From positions 4,299,001-4,363,000 of the forward strand of contig NZ_JAVDYB010000001.1 in assembly GCF_031458235.1 (NCBI RefSeq): a DNA stretch of 64,000 nt. The letters run 5' to 3'. Source of the DNA: Catenuloplanes atrovinosus (GTDB taxonomy: Bacteria > Actinomycetota > Actinomycetes > Mycobacteriales > Micromonosporaceae). Every line of letters begins with the position of its first letter. Within the stretch, counting starts at the first letter, position 1. The position numbers and the translations under genes are program-made. The notes below the pieces were generated by a model, which ran no database searches, had not been told where the DNA came from, and saw only the letters and a list, made by a program, of their open reading frames with translations. Shown here piece after piece: positions 58,209 through 64,000 of this stretch.

Positions 58209-59918
58209 TCACCCGGTCGCCGGCAGGGGAAACCAGCGCAGCTTCTCGACGTCGGCGGGCAGCGCCGACGGGCCGAGTGCGATGCCGGGGTCGGCATGCC
58301 GGGCGATGATCCGGCGGGCGTCGTCGAGGTATCCGGCCAGCGCCTCTTCCCCGACGACCGGTCGCGGCGGTGGGAACGTCACCATGCCGTCCGCGCCGAG
58401 GGACATCCCGGGAAGGTCCGGTGGCGTGGTGCCCCGATGTCGCCACAGGCCGGTGCGCGGGTCGAACCGGTAGTCCTCCAGCAGCCGGCGCGCGCCGTCG
58501 ACGAGGATCGCGACCGCCTCGGCGAGGTAGTCGGCGACGGTGTCGGAGATGAAGTAGTTGACGTTGATCCGGATCCAGCCCGGCTTGATGCCCTCGTAGC
58601 CGCGAGCGATCTGCGCGGCGTACGCCCGCGAGACGGCCTCGTCGATGCCCAGCAGGCGGTGACCGTAGGGGCCGGCGCACGAGCACCCACCCCGGGCCTG
58701 GATGCCGAACAGGTCGTTGAGCAGGGCGGTCACCAGGTTGTGGTGCAGCCAGCCGTCGCCGTGGCGCAGCCGGAACGAGATGATCGACAGCCGGTCCACG
58801 GCGGGATTGCCGAGCACCTCGATACGGCCGTCCGACGCCCATCGGCTCATGACGCGCTGCCACAGGCGGCGTTCGCGGGCGACGATCAGGTTGGTGCCGA
58901 CCGCCTGTTTGAGCCGGAACACCAGCCCGGCGCGGACGGATTCCACGATCGCCGGGGTACCGCCTTCCTCCCGGGCGACCGGGTCGTCCAGATAACGGTG
59001 GCCGGCCGGTCCGACGTACGACACCGTGCCGCCTCCGGGGCTGCTGGGCGCCCGGGCGGCGATCAGGTCGCGGCGCACCACGAGCACCCCGGGCGTCTGC
59101 GGACCGCCGACGAACTTGTGCGGTGACAGGAACACCGCGTCCTTGCCGTCCCCGGCCCCCGGCGAGGTCTCGGTCATGCGGATCGGCACGTACGGGCCCG
59201 CCGCCGCGTAGTCCCACAGCGACAGCGCGCCGTGGCGGTGCAGGAGCGCGGCGACCGCCGTGGTGTCGGTGAGCACGCCGGTGACGTTCGAGGCGGCGGA
59301 GAAGCTGCCGATGCGCAGTGGACGGTCGGCGTACCGTTCCAGTTGCCGGGCGAGGTCGGCGAGGTCGACGTGGCCGTCGGTGTCGCAACCGATGGTCACC
59401 ACGTCGGCGATGCTCTCGCGCCACGGCAACTCGTTGGAGTGATGCTCGTAGGGGCCGACGAAGACGACGGGCCGGCGCTCGGGCGGGATGCGCTCGGCCA
59501 GCCGGTACCGCCGGTCCAGTGTGTCCGGCAGGCGCAGTCCCAGGATGGCGACCAGCCTGTTGATCGCCGCCGTGGCGCCCGAGCCGCAGAAGATCACCGC
59601 GTGCTCGTCCCCGGCGCCCACCGCGTCCGCGATGACGGCCCGCGCCTGCTCGCGGAGGCGGCCGGTGTGCAGCCCGGTGCCGGACGACTCGGTGTGGGTG
59701 TTGGCGTACCGGGTCAGCACGTGCGTGCGGATGAAGTCCTCGATGAAATCCAGCGACCGGCCGGAGGCGGTGTAGTCGGCGTAGGTGATCCGGCGCGGAC
59801 CGTACGGACCGTCCAGCAACTCACCCTCACCGATGATGCCCGATCGGATCCGGTGCAGCAGGGATGACGGCGTCTCCGTGCCCGCGGTGCTTCCACCGTC
59901 GGCGATGCGGCATGTCAT
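58209..59918 (-). CDS. PLP-dependent class V aminotransferase / cysteine desulfurase-like protein
   Basis: A 569-residue protein, longer than typical NifS/SufS (about 400). Class V features: [20 protein letters not shown] (about 48-67), [47 protein letters not shown] Lys in [19 protein letters not shown] (about 268). [12 protein letters not shown] loop (about 413) is where cysteine desulfurases carry the catalytic Cys. The C-terminal 150 residues are an extra domain of unknown role. GGGAGG precedes the ATG at 59918; a longer frame to 60134 is rejected. Converges on the hydrolase gene. Confidence 0.85.
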   Translation of the reverse strand: MTCRIADGGSTAGTETPSSLLHRIRSGIIGEGELLDGPYGPRRITYADYTASGRSLDFIEDFIRTHVLTRYANTHTESSGTGLHTGRLREQARAVIADAVGAGDEHAVIFCGSGATAAINRLVAILGLRLPDTLDRRYRLAERIPPERRPVVFVGPYEHHSNELPWRESIADVVTIGCDTDGHVDLADLARQLERYADRPLRIGSFSAASNVTGVLTDTTAVAALLHRHGALSLWDYAAAGPYVPIRMTETSPGAGDGKDAVFLSPHKFVGGPQTPGVLVVRRDLIAARAPSSPGGGTVSYVGPAGHRYLDDPVAREEGGTPAIVESVRAGLVFRLKQAVGTNLIVARERRLWQRVMSRWASDGRIEVLGNPAVDRLSIISFRLRHGDGWLHHNLVTALLNDLFGIQARGGCSCAGPYGHRLLGIDEAVSRAYAAQIARGYEGIKPGWIRINVNYFISDTVADYLAEAVAILVDGARRLLEDYRFDPRTGLWRHRGTTPPDLPGMSLGADGMVTFPPPRPVVGEEALAGYLDDARRIIARHADPGIALGPSALPADVEKLRWFPLPATG

Positions 59919-60762
59919 GGTCGGCCTCCCGTCGGTCGATCGTGCCCCGGCGCGCGTTGCCGCCTCCCGGGCATCCAGCGGAACCGCGCCGGATCCGATC
60001 GGCGCGACGGTCACCCGGTGCGGCGGCTGTTCCCACGCGTTCCTCCTCGCCGATGCCGTCGGGTCGTCGACGGTGGCCACGAAGACCTGGTACTCCGGGG
60101 GTCTCCGGCCAGCGTAACGCGACCGAGTCTCCACTCAGGATTTCCAATCGGCCGATGTGGACGGTCTCCGATAATCCGGCGCACGACCGATTTTCCGGCG
60201 TGAGGGGCGCGGGCCTTCGATCGCCACGTCGATCGCGGCGGCGGCCGGTCGGTGCCGGCACGGGCGAGCAGGGCCGTGCCCTCGGGCCCCACGAGCAGCA
60301 GCCGGGCCCGCGCCTCGGGGGCGGACGCGCTGGCCACCTCGCCGCAGCGCTGCGCGTCGCGACGCCCGCCGGCCACCACATCCACGAATCGGCGGAACGC
60401 CTCGCGGACGATCGTGGACGCTCCTCCGCCGGCGCCGTCCTCGCCGCCGGCGGAGGCCGCACCGCCATCTGACGCACGCCACCATCGCGGTCCGGCTCGT
60501 CCGCTCGCACGGGGCCTATGCGCCGACGCCGACGGGAGCGGACAACCCAATACGTTGATTCACGCGAACCGTGACAACCCGGCCGTTTACCATATTCATC
60601 ACGGGCCGGAAGGACCCAGTGCGGGGGTACGGCGTTGATGAGCGACCGGGGCGGCAACGCCGGACCACACGCCCGCACGAGCGGCCCGCCCGCCCCGCGG
60701 CCTCACCCGGCCCGCGACGTTCCGCCGGACCACCTGCCGTCTCCCGCACGCACGGGCCTGAC
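59919..60762. other. Long gap (about 840 bp) without an assignable gene
   Basis: Both strands are open in several frames because of high GC, but no known family appears. A minus-strand stretch at about 60236-60421 (STIVREAFRRFVDVVAGGRR, ARLLLVGPEGTALLARAGTD) has a protein-like composition and could be a small gene or a relic; its ends are unclear. The AT-richer part around 60140-60200 and 60550-60605 may contain promoters for the flanking genes. Confidence 0.35.
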
Positions 60763-61140
60763 ATGGCGCACGTGATCGCGGCCGAGGACGAGCCGGAGAT
60801 CCAGCAGATCCTGCGCATGATCCTCGAACGTGCCGGGCACACCGTCACCGTCGTCGGCGACGGCGCCGACGTCGTCGACGCGGTCGGTGAGCACCGCCCC
60901 GACCTCGTCCTGCTCGACCTCGGCCTGCCGCACGTCGGGGGTCTGGACATCTGCCGCGCTCTGCGCGAGGACCCGGCGACCAGCACGCTTCCGGTCGGCG
61001 TCGTCAGCGGGCAGATCACCCCGCCGTTCACCGCGGCGTTCGCCGCCGGTGCCACGGCCGTGCTGGCCAAGCCGTTCACCAGGGCCCAACTCCTGGAACT
61101 CGTCGACACGTTGCTGACCGCGCCGTCCGCACCGCCGTAG
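60763..61140 (+). CDS. Single-domain response regulator (CheY-like)
   Basis: A 125-residue receiver without output domain: HVIAAEDEPEIQQILRMILE with the acidic pair at residues 8-9, phospho-acceptor Asp in DLVLLDLGLPHVGGLDIC (about residue 53), Lys in VLAKPFTRAQLLELVDTLL (about 103). It converges with the large hybrid-type sensor kinase, its probable partner. Such lone receivers relay phosphate or act by protein contact. Start at ATG 60763. Confidence 0.9.
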   Translation: MAHVIAAEDEPEIQQILRMILERAGHTVTVVGDGADVVDAVGEHRPDLVLLDLGLPHVGGLDICRALREDPATSTLPVGVVSGQITPPFTAAFAAGATAVLAKPFTRAQLLELVDTLLTAPSAPP

Positions 61141-61207
61141 GCGGGACCGGCGCCCGGCCGGCGAGCGCGGTGCACCCGGACGGTCGCGGGGAGGACGCGC
61201 CGGCGCC

Positions 61208-64000
61208 CTACGGCGCGGCGGATCCGGTGATGACGTGTTCCGCGGCGATGCGCAGGCTGATGCCGCTGGCGGCCGCGTGCAGCCGCAGGCACACGTAGGC
61301 GTTCTCGGCGCTGGAGGAGCCACGGTGCATGATCACCTGGAGGGCGAGCTGGATGGTGGCGCGGATGGTCAGCGCCGCCGCGAGTCCCGACAGCAGTTCC
61401 TCGCCGCCGGCGTCCAGCACCCGCACCGCGAGTTCGCCGGGCTCGAGCCGGCCCGGGTCGTAGATGGTCCAGACGCCCTTGATCAGGGGCGCCATGGCGT
61501 CGCCGTCGCGGCCGTAGAGGTTGAGTGTGGCGATCGCGGTGCCGCTGCCGGCGAAGAGCGGGATCGACACCGAGCACTCCAGGCCGAGATCGACGGCCTT
61601 CTGACGGAAGCCGGGCCAGGCCATCGTCGTCGCGATGTGGGGCACGGTGACGGGGGTGTCGTCGTCGAGGGGCTGCAGACACGGTCCCTCCCCGTCGGCG
61701 TACTGCGCCTGGTCGACCGCGGCGGCGAGTTCGCTGCTGGTCGCGACCGTGGTGAAGGCGCCGTCGCGACGGCGGGTGACGGAGGCGTAGTCGACGGCGC
61801 CGACCTGTGCGGCGGCGAGGGCGACCAGGTTCTCGAGCTGTTCGTCGATTCCGGGTGCGTCGTCCGGGGTCTCGGCCAGCGTGATGAGCCCTTCGGTGAG
61901 CGGGCCCCGCGCCGGCGAGGCCGACGGCACCTCGTTGTCGGGTGCGTCGCCGACGGCGGATCGGACCGGCGGATACCCCGGTCCGCGCCGCATTCCGGCC
62001 GGCATCGGGTCGGGGCCGTGCGGTGCGCTCGCGTCGGTGTGCAGCGGAAGCCGGACGTGCATGGTGGTGCCCGGTGCCGTTCCCGGGTCGACCCGGATGA
62101 CGCCGCCGTGCAGGTCCACGATGGTCCGGGCGAGGCTGAGCCCGAGACCGGCGCCGGACCTGCCCTGATGGCGCACGTTGCCGGCCCGGTAGAAGCGGTC
62201 GAACAGCCGGTGGCGGTCCTCGTCGGGGACGCCGATTCCGCCGTCCGTGACGTGCAGTTCCGCGGCGGCGTGCCCGCGTGCGAGGCGCACGTGCACGCCG
62301 CCGCCCGGTGCGCTGTACCGGATGGCGTTGGTCAGCAGGACGTCGACGACCTGACGCAGCCGGGCGGCGTCGCCGTCCACGGCCAGGTGCGCGGGCAGGT
62401 CGGTGGTCAGCCGCAGACCGCCGTGCTCGGCCTCGGGGCCGGCGGCGCCCACCGCGCGGGCGACGATCTCGGCGAGGTCGACCTGCCGGACGGTCAGGGG
62501 AAGGTGGCCGCTTTCCAGCCCGGCGAGTTCGAGGAGGGTGTCCACCATGTCGCTGAGGTCGGTGCCGTTGCGGGCGATGGTGTCCAGCATCCGCCGATGC
62601 TCGTCGTCGAGGCCGGCGAGGTCTTCTCCGAGGATGCCGGCGTAGGCGACGATGGACGTCAGCGGGGTGCGCAGCTCATGACCGACCAGCGTGACGAAGT
62701 CCTCCTTGGCGTGGCTGAGCTGCCGGGCCAGTTCCTCGGCCCGGCGCCGCGCCAGGTAGGCGCCGATCTGTGCGGCCACCCCGTCGAGGAGCACGGTGAG
62801 CAGGTCCTCGTGATACTCCGGCGTCCCGGCGTAGCAGGTGAGCACGCCGAGCACGGTGCCCGCGTCCCGCACCGGCACCGACACCACCGTGCGCAGCCCC
62901 TGCCGGATGCACGCGTCCCGTCGCGCCTGTGACTGCGGCGTGCCGAGGTATCCGGTTCTCGTCAGGTCGGGCACCCACAGCGGTGTACCGGTGGCCCAGG
63001 TCCGCCCGGTGATCCCCGCGCCCTTGACCACGACGTAGTCCCGCAATTCGCCGAGTCGCAGCCCGGCCCGGTCGAAGGAGCCGGCCGGCCGTAGCGTGTC
63101 GGTGACCTCATCCAGGATCCACAGTTCCGCGTACGGCCATCCCAGGGTACGGACCACCGCCTCCAGCACGGCCGGCGCCGCGTCGGAGATCGTCTGCGCG
63201 GCGGCGAGCGCCTTCGAGACGTCGGTGTGGCAGGCCCGGAAACGCTCGGCGCGGCGCATCTCGGTGACCTCGTGAGCGGCGACGACCGCACCCCACCGGC
63301 GCCCGTCGGCACCGACGATCGGCCGGGCGTTGGAGGCGAACGTGCGGTCCGGCCGCCCCGGAGCCCGGACCACCACGTCGACGTCGTGCACGTCCTCGCC
63401 GTGGAAGGCGCGGTGCAGCGGAGCCTGTTCCCGCGTCATCGGCGTGCCGTCCGGATGGTGCAGCATGGCCAGTGCCGCCGCGGTGTGCGCGTCCCCGAGG
63501 TCCCCGGTGGCCGGCAGCAGTTGTGCCTCCCGCAGCGCCGCGTTGACCACCACCACCTTTCCCCGCGCGTCACAGGCGATCACGCCCACGGAGAGGCTGT
63601 CGAGCAACCCGGCCAGGAAGCTGAGCTGCCAGTCAGCGTCGTGCTCCGGGTCCGCCCGCCCGGACAGGTCGGTCAGGAACACGCAAGCCAGCGCGCCGCC
63701 CGCGCCCCGGATCACCGACATCGCCGCGCGGACGGGCAGCTGATGGCCGTCCCGGTGCCGGACCTGTAACCGCCGGAACAGCCGCCGCCCGGCCGGCGCG
63801 GTGAACAACCGCGCCACCTCGGCTCCGAGTTGGTCCGGCCGCAGGGTCTCATCCAGATGCCGGCCGCACACCTCCTGCGCGGTGTATCCGAGCAGCGCCT
63901 GCGCCGCCGGGTTCCAGCCGGCCACCACACCGTCCGCGTCGATCGCCAGGAACGCCTCCTGCACTCCGTCCAGCAGAGCGCCGCTGTCCAGCGACGCGGG
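61208..64000 (-). CDS. PAS-PAS-GAF histidine kinase fused to GAF-ANTAR (N-terminus beyond window)
   Basis: At least 930 residues, open to the right edge, soluble. Order: PAS (AFLAIDADGVVAGWNPAAQA), second PAS (VGVIACDARGKVVVVNAAL), GAF (about 300-440, VVSVPVRDAGTVLGVLTCY), HisKA (FVTLVGHELRTPLTSIVAYA), HATPase (LLTNAIRYSAP, VTDGGIGVPDED, GAGLGLSLARTI), then after a linker a second GAF (CLQPLDDDTPVTVPHIATTM, GSGTAIATLNLYG) and a terminal ANTAR domain (AALTIRATIQLALQVIMHRG, ENAYVCLRLHAAASGISLRI). ANTAR binds RNA to prevent termination, so this protein may couple phosphorylation to antitermination in one chain. GTG at 63964 could be a start, but the PAS similarity continues upstream. Confidence 0.85.
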   Translation of the reverse strand, partial: PASLDSGALLDGVQEAFLAIDADGVVAGWNPAAQALLGYTAQEVCGRHLDETLRPDQLGAEVARLFTAPAGRRLFRRLQVRHRDGHQLPVRAAMSVIRGAGGALACVFLTDLSGRADPEHDADWQLSFLAGLLDSLSVGVIACDARGKVVVVNAALREAQLLPATGDLGDAHTAAALAMLHHPDGTPMTREQAPLHRAFHGEDVHDVDVVVRAPGRPDRTFASNARPIVGADGRRWGAVVAAHEVTEMRRAERFRACHTDVSKALAAAQTISDAAPAVLEAVVRTLGWPYAELWILDEVTDTLRPAGSFDRAGLRLGELRDYVVVKGAGITGRTWATGTPLWVPDLTRTGYLGTPQSQARRDACIRQGLRTVVSVPVRDAGTVLGVLTCYAGTPEYHEDLLTVLLDGVAAQIGAYLARRRAEELARQLSHAKEDFVTLVGHELRTPLTSIVAYAGILGEDLAGLDDEHRRMLDTIARNGTDLSDMVDTLLELAGLESGHLPLTVRQVDLAEIVARAVGAAGPEAEHGGLRLTTDLPAHLAVDGDAARLRQVVDVLLTNAIRYSAPGGGVHVRLARGHAAAELHVTDGGIGVPDEDRHRLFDRFYRAGNVRHQGRSGAGLGLSLARTIVDLHGGVIRVDPGTAPGTTMHVRLPLHTDASAPHGPDPMPAGMRRGPGYPPVRSAVGDAPDNEVPSASPARGPLTEGLITLAETPDDAPGIDEQLENLVALAAAQVGAVDYASVTRRRDGAFTTVATSSELAAAVDQAQYADGEGPCLQPLDDDTPVTVPHIATTMAWPGFRQKAVDLGLECSVSIPLFAGSGTAIATLNLYGRDGDAMAPLIKGVWTIYDPGRLEPGELAVRVLDAGGEELLSGLAAALTIRATIQLALQVIMHRGSSSAENAYVCLRLHAAASGISLRIAAEHVITGSAAP

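Noticed and set aside
60236-60421. Minus-strand frame with REAFRRFVDVVAGGRR and LLLVGPEGTALLARAG as a gene in the 840-bp gap.
   Set aside because: No family recognised, unclear ends, and GC-driven open frames on both strands; reported only as part of the gap.

Overview
This 64 kb window is very GC-rich, densely packed, and looks like a chromosome segment of a filamentous actinobacterium. Several features fit a Micromonosporaceae-like (Actinoplanes-type) genome: GTG starts and ATGA/GTGA overlaps, a Zur-type stand-by ribosomal protein operon, many secreted proteins, MmyB-type XRE regulators, an F420-type oxidoreductase, a GAF-ANTAR kinase, and intergenic repeats of the 'MSE..SE' type. That placement is inference; no rRNA or tRNA gene and no CRISPR array was seen.

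Layout. 1-1885 (minus): a small operon with a 74-residue Cys-rich peptide carrying a GA-type leader, then a MauE-like membrane protein, a CPPC thioredoxin-like protein and an ABC exporter cut by the window edge. 2175-6715 (minus): a DUF1501/DUF1800 pair and an OmpR-type two-component system. 6792-8625: a flavin reductase relic and a PepSY membrane protein. 8634-10654: zinc-free S14, L33 and L28 genes, divergent from a COG0523 GTPase, with a Fur/Zur-like box between them. 10785-25418: accessory genes including a trypsin, a thioesterase/TetR pair with palindromic operators, a large discoidin/beta-helix exoprotein behind a LacI-type operator, a DEAD-box helicase, a PGRP amidase, an LLM oxidoreductase, a NmrA/SnoaL/TetR group and a second OmpR-type two-component system.

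25474-35460 is the most unusual region and looks like an uncharacterised biosynthetic or modification locus. It contains a MIO-type aromatic amino acid ammonia-lyase with a tyrosine-type His-Leu selectivity pair, two flavoproteins strongly resembling eukaryotic FOXRED2/ERFAD, an FMN alpha-hydroxy acid oxidase, a membrane-anchored P450, a cation/proton antiporter and an acyl-adenylating enzyme. Three promoters in this locus share one architecture: YTGA-type direct repeats 11 bp apart, then exactly 11 bp, then a TAGCGT/TAGCCT -10, then the start codon 7-8 bp later. This matches the SARP/AfsR binding rule and predicts near-leaderless transcripts. Between the oxidase and the P450 lie three head-to-tail copies of a 74-bp unit, each encoding the same 25-residue mini-ORF, chained by ATGA overlaps and differing only at synonymous positions.

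35444-54577: a SIMPL protein, a Ser/Thr kinase with a CBM2-like extracellular domain, a baeRF-family protein, an acyl-CoA dehydrogenase-like flavoprotein with an XRE regulator, a lower-GC stretch (about 43.0-46.6 kb) with unknown membrane, HTH-HEAT and secreted proteins, an arginase-family relic, a PD40-repeat exoprotein, a NarL-type two-component system and a DUF4132 relic. 54660-64000: a quinone reductase divergent from a GlxA-type regulator, a tandem HxlR regulator overlapping it, an alpha/beta hydrolase, a class V aminotransferase, a lone receiver protein, and a large PAS-PAS-GAF-kinase-GAF-ANTAR protein running off the right edge. Three gene relics (flavin reductase, arginase, DUF4132) show that gene decay is common here.
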